Assembly: GCA_028282925.1 (NCBI GenBank)
Contig: JANQGV010000058.1
Span: forward strand, 1-35,769
DNA: 35,769 nt
From: Thermodesulfobacteriota bacterium
GTDB lineage: Bacteria; Desulfobacterota; WTBG01; CAIYCZ01; CAIRTM01
Reading direction: 5' to 3'
Shown: positions 7,860-15,152 of the stretch, piece after piece
Position numbering within the stretch: position 1 is the first letter of the stretch
How the letters are laid out: each line of letters begins with the position of its first letter
Notes under the pieces: generated by a model
Database searches by the model: none
Told to the model about the DNA's origin: nothing
Seen by the model: only the letters and a program-made list of their open reading frames with translations
Position numbers and translations under genes: made by a program

Positions 7860-8040
7860 CCTTCTTCAGTGTATGGGAAAGGAATACACAAGACCCCGGC
7901 CCGGAACATGCAGATGAAAACAATGCACACCGGGCTACAGGCCTTTTACAAAAAAGGCAGGCGGCTCATCCGGCATCGTACCGGTTGCAACACACCATTA
8001 ATCGGCACCCGGGACAGAAGAGTGAATAATGGTGTTTTTT
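7860..8040 (+). ncRNA. Hairpin-rich intergenic stretch, possible structured RNA ending in a terminator
   Basis: In the 300-bp gap between 7769 and 8070 several perfect stems follow one another. GTGTAT/ATACAC is at 7869-7874 and 7884-7889. GCCCGG/CCGGGC is at 7899-7904 and 7930-7935. GCCTTTT/AAAAGGC is at 7941-7947 and 7952-7958. ACACCATTA/TAATGGTGT is at 7992-8000 and 8027-8035, followed by T6. The last could terminate the upstream gene. No known riboswitch core was recognised, and the next gene is on the other strand, so a riboswitch for it is unlikely. It could be a free-standing small RNA or only a long 3' UTR. Confidence 0.35.
7992..8040 (+). terminator. Probable rho-independent terminator with long loop
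   Basis: A nine-base-pair perfect stem (7992-8000 with 8027-8035) has a 26-base loop and a following run of six T. The long loop makes it less typical than the terminator at 3347. Confidence 0.5.
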
Positions 8041-8069
8041 CAGGCTGTTAGCGTTTGTCCGGCACCTGT

Positions 8070-8243
8070 CTAGTTTTCAAAACAGGCAATGTCCAGCTTC
8101 AGATTTCCGGCTTCTACCTCCCTTTCAATCACCTTGAGCAGCATCGCATAGCACATATCCAGATCGTCAACTTGCGCTTCAAGTGCCTGGACCGTACGCT
8201 CCAGCCTTTCAACTTTTTCTTCCAGAGCTTTTATCGTGTCCAT
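8070..8243 (-). CDS. Small coiled-coil protein
   Basis: A 57-residue protein dominated by a heptad-repeat helix (about residues 4-45; leucines and valines spaced ALEEKVERLERTVQALEAQV), with an acidic tail ending in two cysteine-bearing stretches. It is not recognised as a known family. The start at 8243 is chosen because AAGGGA lies 4 bases upstream. The frame stays open to an ATG at 8339, but that extension has no ribosome site and a TATAAT-like -10 box (8323-8328, minus strand) lies inside it. It is the only minus-strand gene between 2463 and 12601. The heptads suggest an oligomerising or adaptor protein; function unknown. Confidence 0.55.
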   Translation of the reverse strand: MDTIKALEEKVERLERTVQALEAQVDDLDMCYAMLLKVIEREVEAGNLKLDIACFEN

Positions 8244-8509
8244 GTTTCCCTTAAATGATGCAAGCGTGGTGCCAAACCTCCCATTTGCCAGCGGATACTC
8301 CATTAACATAGTTTTTGTTCTAATTATAAAATATAGCATATAAAATTATTTTTTTTGACCAGACATTATTATTTTTTACAATTTTCGCAAAGCAACGCCT
8401 TTCCAGGAATTAATGTTCCCACTCTATATTTAATACGTTACAACATGGGACAATTTGGGGTATACAGGAAAGACAACAATGTACAAAACCTTCGTTTAAG
8501 GAAAAAATA

Positions 8510-9208
8510 ATGACGGCGGCAACCATTGTAAAAACTTTAAAAAAAATGAAAGACCCTGACCATGCAAAAATTCTACAGCGTTTTTTTAAAACCGGGCCCG
8601 GGGAATACGGTGAAGGTGATATTTTTATGGGCATTAGAGTACCGGAACTGCGCAGGCTGAGCGGCACATATAAAAACCTGCCCTTTCCTGAGCTTGAAAA
8701 ATTGCTGGCCTCACCCATCCATGATGCAAGGATGCTTGCGCTGCTCATTTGTATACGCAGGTTCAAAAAAAAGGATAATCCTGAAAAAATATATGAACTT
8801 TACCTTGGAAGCACCCGATATATCAACAACTGGGATCTTGTAGATATCTCAGCACCCCATATTGTCGGCGCCTATCTGGCCGACAAAAACAGGAAACAAT
8901 TATACACACTGGCAAAATCGGAATCCCTGTGGGAGCGGCGCATGGCGATCATAGCGACATTTCACTTTATCAGGCAGAACGATTTTTCGGATACCCTGAA
9001 AATTGCCGTCCTGTTGCTTCCCGATGCCCACGACTTGATACATAAAGCCGTAGGCTGGATGCTGCGCGAAGTGGGTAAGCGCGACCTGCCAGCGGAAGAG
9101 GATTTCCTGAAACAACATTACCATACCATGCCCCGCACAATGCTGCGCTACGCCATAGAACGCTTTCCCGAAAAGAAACGAAAGGGCTATTTACGGGGCA
9201 CCATATAA
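8510..9208 (+). CDS. AlkD-like DNA alkylation repair glycosylase
   Basis: A 232-residue HEAT-repeat DNA glycosylase of the AlkD family, which removes bulky or cationic alkylated bases such as N3-methyladenine and N7-methylguanine. The family residues are present: W108 and D112 in NNWDLVD, and an Arg pair R143/R144 in LWERRMAII. These match Trp109, Asp113 and Arg148 of the Bacillus enzyme. The opening segment VPELRRLSG and the C-terminal HKAVGWMLREVGK complete the signature. The length is normal. AAGGAA precedes the ATG. It is followed after 76 bp by the iron-sulfur flavoprotein gene on the same strand. Confidence 0.9.
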   Translation: MTAATIVKTLKKMKDPDHAKILQRFFKTGPGEYGEGDIFMGIRVPELRRLSGTYKNLPFPELEKLLASPIHDARMLALLICIRRFKKKDNPEKIYELYLGSTRYINNWDLVDISAPHIVGAYLADKNRKQLYTLAKSESLWERRMAIIATFHFIRQNDFSDTLKIAVLLLPDAHDLIHKAVGWMLREVGKRDLPAEEDFLKQHYHTMPRTMLRYAIERFPEKKRKGYLRGTI

Positions 9209-9284
9209 CCTGTGTAAATATACAGGATACGGTTGAAAACCGGCGAATCCTGAGTTATGAACTAAATACGGAAAGGTGACAAAC

Positions 9285-9860
9285 ATGAAAGTAGTGGCAA
9301 TCAACGGAAGCCCCCGGAAAAACGGAAATACCTCAATGCTCATCAGGTCCGTTTTTGAAGAACTCGGTAAAGCGGGTATTGAAACGGAATGCATCAACCT
9401 GTCCGGCAAAACAATCCGGGGCTGCATAGCATGCCGCAAATGTTTTGAGAAACAGGACAAACACTGTAGCATCACAAAGGATATCGTCAACGAATGTATC
9501 GATAAGATGGTTGCGGCCGACGGCATAATACTGGGGTCTCCCACATACTTTACCGACGTAACCGCTGAAATGAAGGCCCTTATCGACCGGGCCGGATTTG
9601 TTGCCAAAGCCAACGGCGACCTGCTTCGGCGCAAAGTGGGGGCCGCCGTAGTGGCGGTACGCCGCGCCGGAGCCATACATGTGTTTGACTCCCTGAACCA
9701 TTTTTTCCTCATCAGCCGGATGATCGTACCCGGCTCCTGCTACTGGAATCTCGGCATCGGTTTGAACGAGGGAGACGTGGCCGACGACGAAGAGGGAATC
9801 AAAACCATGCAGGTTCTCGGCGAAAACATGGCCTGGCTGCTCCATAAAGTGCATGAATAG
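9285..9860 (+). CDS. Iron-sulfur flavoprotein, NAD(P)H-dependent FMN reductase family
   Basis: A 191-residue flavodoxin-fold protein. The FMN-phosphate loop [12 protein letters not shown] is at the N terminus and the second flavin loop GSPTYFTDV in the middle. Cysteines C47, C50, C53 and C61 form the C-x2-C-x2-C-x7-C pattern that binds a [4Fe-4S] cluster in iron-sulfur flavoproteins (Isf), which move electrons from ferredoxin to acceptors such as O2 or peroxide in anaerobes. The ATG at 9285 is preferred over a GTG at 9276 because GGAAAGG lies 8 bases before it and the flavin fold begins at once. The 3' end overlaps the msrB start by 8 bases, implying coupling. Confidence 0.85.
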   Translation: MKVVAINGSPRKNGNTSMLIRSVFEELGKAGIETECINLSGKTIRGCIACRKCFEKQDKHCSITKDIVNECIDKMVAADGIILGSPTYFTDVTAEMKALIDRAGFVAKANGDLLRRKVGAAVVAVRRAGAIHVFDSLNHFFLISRMIVPGSCYWNLGIGLNEGDVADDEEGIKTMQVLGENMAWLLHKVHE

Positions 9861-10434
9861 TACTTTTGTAATGAATCGAGGTCTCCGAAAAACATTCCTG
9901 GCTCTGCTGCTTGCCGGCATCATCATCCCGTCCGGCGGCAGCGGGGAAATCCTGGCACAGGATACCGCCGAACCGGGTGCGGCGGGAACAATAAAACTCT
10001 ATTCAACGGATAAAAAAGGATATGTCATGTCAAAACCTGTTCAAAAAGCCGATGAACAGTGGCGTGCAGAACTCACCCCGGAGCAATTCAGGGTAACGCG
10101 TAAAAAAGGAACCGAGCGGGCTTTTTCAGGCCGATACTGGAACACGAAGGACAAAGGCATATACACGTGTATCTGCTGCGGCAATGACTTGTTTTCGTCC
10201 GATACGAAGTTCGACTCCGGGACAGGCTGGCCCAGCTACTGGATGCCTGTTGCGCCGGAAAACATCAAAACCGCCCCGGACAACAGCCTGTTCATGAAGC
10301 GCACTGAAGTGCTGTGCAGCAGGTGTAACGCTCACCTGGGCCACGTTTTCGACGACGGTCCGGCACCCACCGGCTTGCGCTATTGCATTAATTCCGCTTC
10401 GCTCAAGCTGATTGAAAAGAAAAAAGAGAAATAA
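9853..10434 (+). CDS. msrB: Exported peptide-methionine (R)-S-oxide reductase MsrB
   Basis: Repairs methionine-R-sulfoxide in proteins. The MsrB domain spans about residues 65-188. It has the two zinc CxxC pairs (CICC and CSRC), the GTGWPS substrate loop, the [11 protein letters not shown] stretch, and catalytic Cys178 in RYCINS. An N-terminal signal sequence (Arg/Lys, then [12 protein letters not shown], with cleavage near ILA-QD) predicts export to the periplasm. Most MsrB proteins are cytoplasmic. The ATG overlaps the end of the flavoprotein gene; a second ATG at 9871 would also leave an intact signal peptide. Overlap with a redox flavoprotein suggests a shared oxidative-stress role. No terminator is obvious downstream. 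Confidence 0.93.
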   Translation: MNSTFVMNRGLRKTFLALLLAGIIIPSGGSGEILAQDTAEPGAAGTIKLYSTDKKGYVMSKPVQKADEQWRAELTPEQFRVTRKKGTERAFSGRYWNTKDKGIYTCICCGNDLFSSDTKFDSGTGWPSYWMPVAPENIKTAPDNSLFMKRTEVLCSRCNAHLGHVFDDGPAPTGLRYCINSASLKLIEKKKEK

Positions 10435-10563
10435 TCCCAATATTGTATATAGAACTTTAACGATCATCCGATATAGTATATAAATGACCTGCTCCAAAAG
10501 GGCGGCAAAGAGACAAATACCCCTTTTTTATATGCAGCAGCCTGCGCATTATCAGGAGTTCCC

Positions 10564-11661
10564 ATGAACGAACATCTTCAGTACGGTGATACCTCGGCCC
10601 GGATACTTGTTGTTGACGACGAAGAGCCCATACGGCTGCTTTTCAAAAATCAGCTCATGACGGTCGGATATGAATGCTTGACCGCCGGCAGCGGCGTTGA
10701 AGCACTGGACGTGCTCAAAAGAGAAATAGTCGATATCGTCATTACCGACATCATGATGCCTGATATGGACGGCATTGAGCTACTGAGCAACATCAAGGAA
10801 AAGCATGACGGGGCCGATATTATCGTCATGTCGGGATACGCACAGGATTTTGCTTACGACAAAATCATTGAGCTCGGCGCAAAAGATTTCATCCAGAAAC
10901 CGGTTACCCTTGATGAGCTCCTGGTCCGGCTCAAACGGGTGCTGCGTGAACGCTCTCTCCTGATTGAACGGCAACAGCAGCATGAAGAACTGAAAAACGC
11001 CTATCTGGACACCATCAACCGGCTGGCCCTGGCCGCTGAGTATAAAGACGAGGACACGGCCGACCACCTGGTACGGATCAGCCGTTACAGCGTAATCCTG
11101 GCACAAAAGCTGGGCCTCCCGGATGAGATGATAGAGGCCATTCAGTATGCCGCCCCCATGCACGATATCGGGAAAATGGGCATTCCCGACAGTATCCTTT
11201 TGAAACCGGGCAAGCTCACCCCTGAAGAGCTTGAAGTTGTAAAGTCACACACCACCATAGGCGCCAATATCCTTGCCAATTCAAAGTCGGATATTCTCCT
11301 GGTCGCACACGACACCGCATTGACCCATCATGAAAAATGGGACGGCACAGGATACCCTCGGGGAATTGCAGGCAAAGATATCCCTTTGATCGGCCGCATT
11401 GTGGGCCTTGTCGACGTGTTCGATGCATTGACAACAGTGCGACCGTACAAAAACCCCTATCCCCTTGAAGTTGCAATTGAAATCATCACCAAAGAACGCG
11501 GCAAACACATGGACCCGGAACTGACCGACCTGTTCCTCGACAATATCGATTCAATGCTGCAGGTCAGAAAGGATGTCAGTTCCGATCAGAACATTTCACT
11601 GGCGGATTTCATCTGGAGCGAACGCGATAAAGAAGCCTATCCACAGCTTGCCGGCACGTAA
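10564..11661 (+). CDS. Response regulator with HD-GYP c-di-GMP phosphodiesterase output
   Basis: A 365-residue two-domain regulator. The receiver domain (about residues 12-130) has acidic DDEE, phospho-acceptor D62 in ITDIMMPDMDG, and the KP lysine. The HD-GYP domain (about 150-325) has H200-D201 of HDIGK and the HHE-x-x-DG-x-GYP motif from H255. All signature residues for hydrolysis of cyclic di-GMP to GMP are present, so it should be active. GGAG lies 6 bases before the start. No cognate kinase is adjacent; candidates in the window are the fusion kinase at 4357 and the hybrid kinase at 25313. It is followed after 32 bp by amn. Confidence 0.93.
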   Translation: MNEHLQYGDTSARILVVDDEEPIRLLFKNQLMTVGYECLTAGSGVEALDVLKREIVDIVITDIMMPDMDGIELLSNIKEKHDGADIIVMSGYAQDFAYDKIIELGAKDFIQKPVTLDELLVRLKRVLRERSLLIERQQQHEELKNAYLDTINRLALAAEYKDEDTADHLVRISRYSVILAQKLGLPDEMIEAIQYAAPMHDIGKMGIPDSILLKPGKLTPEELEVVKSHTTIGANILANSKSDILLVAHDTALTHHEKWDGTGYPRGIAGKDIPLIGRIVGLVDVFDALTTVRPYKNPYPLEVAIEIITKERGKHMDPELTDLFLDNIDSMLQVRKDVSSDQNISLADFIWSERDKEAYPQLAGT

Positions 11662-11693
11662 TTTTCATACCCTGCAAAAAAAGGATTTCGCTT

Positions 11694-12491
11694 ATGAGTC
11701 AAAGCTACCGGCCCGACACCCATGCACGCGATACCCTTGAACGCTACACCGGCTCCAGCATCAGCGATTTCGGCAGATATGTCCTGCTGGTCAACTTCCC
11801 CCGCTATGTCAACCGTTTTTCAGAAATCACCGGCGCTCCGATTCAATCGGGATACTGGTCATCCGCCCACGACCGGGAAAGCAGCACGTCGATAATCAAC
11901 TTCGGCGTCGGGTCCCCGTCTGCAGGTATTGTAACCCACTGCCTTTCTTTCCTCGACCATATTGAGTGCGTGCTCATGCTGGGCATGTGCGGCGGCATAG
12001 ACGACCAGTTACAGGTGGGAGAACTGCTGATTCCCACCGCCAGCGTGCGCGATGAAGGCACCAGCAAACATTACATTCCTCAAGACGTTCCGGCCCAGCC
12101 GACATTCTGGATCAACCGCCTGTGCGAAGAGGTAATCATCCGTGAAACCGGCGAAGACCCCCGTTCAGGCATCATGCTGACAACCGATTACCGCATGTGG
12201 GAGTTCGACGCCGAGTTCATCGACTACATTCTCAAGCACCGTATCCTGGCCATCGACATGGAAATAGCAACTCTTTTTTCGGTTGCCTATGCCATGAACC
12301 TGCCCATCGGCGCCATTATGCTGATTTCAGACCTGCCGCTCAAAAAGGGCGGCATCAAGAGCAAGGAGCGGGCCAAGGAAGTGTTCGACAACCATGCCGA
12401 ACGTCACATCACGATGGGACTGAAAACCTTAAAGGCCGTAAAACAGGGCTCTGAAAAATACAAAACCGACCGCAGCAAATGTGAGTGGTAA
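11694..12491 (+). CDS. amn: AMP nucleosidase
   Basis: Hydrolyses AMP to adenine and ribose 5-phosphate. The 265 residues match the catalytic nucleoside-phosphorylase-fold half of AMP nucleosidases, as in the short form without the extra N-terminal domain of E. coli Amn. Visible signatures are the N-terminal RYTGS, MLGMCGGIDD near the middle, the TTDYRMWEFD segment, and DMEIATLFSVAY followed by ISDLPL, the Glu/Asp pair used for ribose and base binding. An AAAAAAGGA ribosome site precedes the ATG. The gene follows the HD-GYP regulator closely. The reading frame ends inside an inverted repeat. It converges on the exported-paralogue gene at 12601. Confidence 0.88.
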   Translation: MSQSYRPDTHARDTLERYTGSSISDFGRYVLLVNFPRYVNRFSEITGAPIQSGYWSSAHDRESSTSIINFGVGSPSAGIVTHCLSFLDHIECVLMLGMCGGIDDQLQVGELLIPTASVRDEGTSKHYIPQDVPAQPTFWINRLCEEVIIRETGEDPRSGIMLTTDYRMWEFDAEFIDYILKHRILAIDMEIATLFSVAYAMNLPIGAIMLISDLPLKKGGIKSKERAKEVFDNHAERHITMGLKTLKAVKQGSEKYKTDRSKCEW

Positions 12492-12527
12492 ACACAGATG
12501 TAAACGTATTGCCTGAAACCACTCACA
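12480..12527. repeat. Perfect 10-bp inverted repeat across the amn stop codon
   Basis: TGTGAGTGGT (12480-12489) and ACCACTCACA (12518-12527) are perfectly complementary with a 28-base loop. The left arm includes the amn stop region. There is no T run on either strand, so it may be a processed-end structure or a protein site between convergent genes. Confidence 0.45.
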
Positions 12528-12600
12528 CATACTGCCGCGTTAAGGCACGGCCCCACATATACTCCTTGCTGAAACAGCACCTGCCCTCCGCATATGCCGC

Positions 12601-15066
12601 CTACTGGAATAAACCGGCCCAGAAACCCTGGGATGCAGCTACAAAACCGTGTCTGACGGCCTTACCCGTCCGGCCTATCTCCTCCAGGAAATAGTAGTAC
12701 TGTGTCCCCAACCCGACCCAGCGGTCCACAAACCGGTAATGCGCATCCCCGTCGGCACGACCCCGGGCGGGAATCAACACCGTATTGACTTTCTCAAAAG
12801 GTCCGGCGGTGCTTGAGGACCTGTACAGATTAAATCCTTGCGTAGCATCCTCGCCGGATGTCGACCACTTCAGAACCACATTCCAACCGATCGATTTTGC
12901 ACTGAAGGATGCCGGGGTAACCGCGGTTTCACCGCCTGCCGGCCCGGCCCGAAAAAGACCGAGGTACGTGGTCGCAAAGCTCACACTGCCGTTGCCGGAG
13001 AACGCTGTGTCGATTTCCTGCCACTCCCGGGTCAAATGGTTATACACATATACGCCCACCGGGCTGTTTCCGGCCGATGCCGCATCATAGGGAAGAGTGA
13101 TCGTTACATCCCGGTTGAACAACGTCCGGTACGGCCCGAAATGCACGGCAGGCCCCAGGGCCGTCACACCACCCATATCCGGCGGATTGGTCCGGTGGGA
13201 AATACTCAGCATCGTGTCTTCCCACATACATTCAAACGTATCTGCCGGGTCGTTGAATGCAATGGCTGTTTCCGGGGTAAACTGCTCGGGGTAATCGGGA
13301 TAGGGGTCGGCGGGCACCATAATTTTTGCACCGGCAACGGCACTTGCAGCGTCCTTCACTTCAAGCGTACCTCCGTCGCGCTTTGTAAACAACTGTGACT
13401 CCGAGTAACCGAACTGTTCATCAAGGGGATACACGCCGAAACGCTCGATACCGCCCCGCAACCGCGTCGTGTACACGGTTGCAAACTCATCGGTCAGATT
13501 GTTGAATGAGGGCGTAATCGTTATTTCAGCAACTGCATCCTGGCTGTTGCAGGCGGTTTCATTATCCACGGCATCCTCGCAGTAGGTCAGGTCGAACCGG
13601 TCGGCCTTCATATCCGCCATGGATACAAGCGGCAGATTGCTGTTTTTACGCATGATATACTGTGTGTCCTGGGCATCACCGTGCCAGTGAGCCGGCACAA
13701 TGACCATTTTGTCGATACCTTCCGTTTTGGCCATCTGGATGGCATCGCGGATGATGTAAAATTTACCGCTGAGCTTATCCGGGGTTAGATAGCCGTAGGC
13801 ATAAAAACTGTCCTGCAGCAACTCGCTCCCGTTGCGACTGAAAACCAGATTATAGCGATCGCCGAAAGCATCCTGAAGCGCCTTTTTCCATGACAGAAAG
13901 TTCAAAAAACTGTTCTCATGGATCACCTCTTTCCACCAGGGATGCTGGACACCCATGAAACCGTAGGTTTCCTTACCCGGCCAGGAAAGGCCGTGGGTGA
14001 CGTAAATCATGGCGATGGTACTGCCCTCTGGATAGGCTTCGATATACGGCCCGACATGCATAACATTCATCGCATTGAACTCAGGCGTCCGCCCGATCTG
14101 GCGCACCTGGTAAAACTCGGTCTCATCAAGCGTACCGACCTCACACAGTTTTTCCTTGATATAATTGCCGGTGATGAAATTATTGGCGTAGTGATTGTTG
14201 TCCGTGGTTTCACGCGAAGCCAGCATTTTACGGTAGCCCTCACGGGCAAAATCTTCCGCCACATCGATTTCATGTTCGGTATATCCCGGCACGGCCGTAT
14301 AGTAGCCGTCCCGCACATCAATTTGGTCGCCGAAAGCGGTTTCGAGTTGCGCAATGGTTACCGCCATTTTATCTTCGTAAAAAAGGTGGATCGTATCCGC
14401 ATCGGCAGCGGTCCACGGTTCGGTCTGCAAGCCCATAATTTTGTAATAGTACATAAACAGCATGTTATTGAGCTCATACATATCCCCCAGCCCGTTGGCA
14501 AAAACATTGTCGAACGAGATCGTTTCGATTTTGTACCACCCGTCCATCAGGTTCTCTCCCGTTCGCGGGTCCGGCGGAAACTGCAGTGCGCCCGTCATGA
14601 AATCAACGACCTCATCGGCCGGTGTAACAGTAACCTGGTTCAGGTCTACTGCATCAACAGCAAGCGCAGGCTCATCGGGGTGAATGCTCACATACGTGCC
14701 CGACTCCTCATCAAGATAATAAAAACCACCCCGGTCATAGGTATATTCCATTCCCGGCCACTCATGGTTGAGTCCCCAGGGCATAATGCCCAGATGCGAT
14801 ATCTGCGACTCGCCGCTGCTGTTGTCGAAAGCTCCCACATGCCCGATCTTGCACGGCTCACCGACATACTCCGTGGTGTCCCCTACCCGCGCCCAGTAAT
14901 GATTATCCCAGGAATACTCAAAAACATATCGTGTCGGTTGACCCCAGGCGGTTATCAGCACGGCCACCCGGTCCTCAATCGGTGTCTGTCCCGTTGCCTG
15001 CGGGCACATACTCATAACGGTGAAAAGAATAATAAAGCCGCTTTTAATAAAAATACTGAACCTCAT
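12601..15066 (-). CDS. Large exported ferrochelatase-fold-like protein (paralogue 1)
   Basis: An 821-residue exported protein and paralogue of the gene at 15153. A signal peptide occupies residues 1-26. Residues ~30-480 resemble, by eye, the two lobes of a ferrochelatase. Lobe 1 opens VAVLITAWGQPT (compare LLLNLGTPDS) and contains SRETTDNNHYAN. Lobe 2 opens YVTHGLSWPG, where His358 aligns with the metal-binding His of SAHSLP; it then has YNLVFSRNGSE and PAHWHGDAQDT with D464/D467 near the usual Glu. Residues ~565-705 form a beta domain with FGPYRTLFNRDVTITLPYD (ZU5-like). Residues ~715-810 are an FN3-like module (GFNLYRSSS, ending RHGFVA). A GGAGGG ribosome site precedes the ATG. It lies downstream of a terminator-like hairpin that separates it from its paralogue. 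No metal or tetrapyrrole activity is proven; the chelatase link is an inference. Confidence 0.8.
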   Translation of the reverse strand: MRFSIFIKSGFIILFTVMSMCPQATGQTPIEDRVAVLITAWGQPTRYVFEYSWDNHYWARVGDTTEYVGEPCKIGHVGAFDNSSGESQISHLGIMPWGLNHEWPGMEYTYDRGGFYYLDEESGTYVSIHPDEPALAVDAVDLNQVTVTPADEVVDFMTGALQFPPDPRTGENLMDGWYKIETISFDNVFANGLGDMYELNNMLFMYYYKIMGLQTEPWTAADADTIHLFYEDKMAVTIAQLETAFGDQIDVRDGYYTAVPGYTEHEIDVAEDFAREGYRKMLASRETTDNNHYANNFITGNYIKEKLCEVGTLDETEFYQVRQIGRTPEFNAMNVMHVGPYIEAYPEGSTIAMIYVTHGLSWPGKETYGFMGVQHPWWKEVIHENSFLNFLSWKKALQDAFGDRYNLVFSRNGSELLQDSFYAYGYLTPDKLSGKFYIIRDAIQMAKTEGIDKMVIVPAHWHGDAQDTQYIMRKNSNLPLVSMADMKADRFDLTYCEDAVDNETACNSQDAVAEITITPSFNNLTDEFATVYTTRLRGGIERFGVYPLDEQFGYSESQLFTKRDGGTLEVKDAASAVAGAKIMVPADPYPDYPEQFTPETAIAFNDPADTFECMWEDTMLSISHRTNPPDMGGVTALGPAVHFGPYRTLFNRDVTITLPYDAASAGNSPVGVYVYNHLTREWQEIDTAFSGNGSVSFATTYLGLFRAGPAGGETAVTPASFSAKSIGWNVVLKWSTSGEDATQGFNLYRSSSTAGPFEKVNTVLIPARGRADGDAHYRFVDRWVGLGTQYYYFLEEIGRTGKAVRHGFVAASQGFWAGLFQ

Positions 15067-15100
15067 TGCCCTCCCTCCTTTTTGCTATAATTACAAATAC

Positions 15101-15129
15101 AAAAAAGCAGGGGCCCTATGCCCCTGCTT
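15101..15129 (-). terminator. Intercistronic terminator between the two exported paralogues
   Basis: AAGCAGGGG (15105-15113) and CCCCTGCTT (15121-15129) form a perfect 9-bp stem. On the minus strand it is followed by six T (complement of 15101-15106). It would end, or partly attenuate, transcription coming from the 15153 gene before it reaches the 12601 gene. No good separate promoter fits in the remaining ~35 bp, so partial read-through is the simplest model. Confidence 0.8.
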
Positions 15130-15152
15130 CTCTGCGTCCTGTTCAAATCCGG

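Noticed and set aside
7860-8040. c-di-GMP or other known riboswitch
   Set aside because: No conserved riboswitch core was recognised, and the following gene is on the opposite strand.
9333-9926. 197-codon minus-strand frame
   Set aside because: Antisense to the iron-sulfur flavoprotein and the msrB start; no domain content.
12485-12694. 69-codon plus-strand frame after amn
   Set aside because: Overlaps the amn stop and the 3' end of the convergent exported-protein gene; no ribosome site or motif.
13918-15090. 390-codon plus-strand frame
   Set aside because: Wholly antisense to the 821-residue exported protein, whose signal peptide, ribosome site and paralogue support the minus strand.
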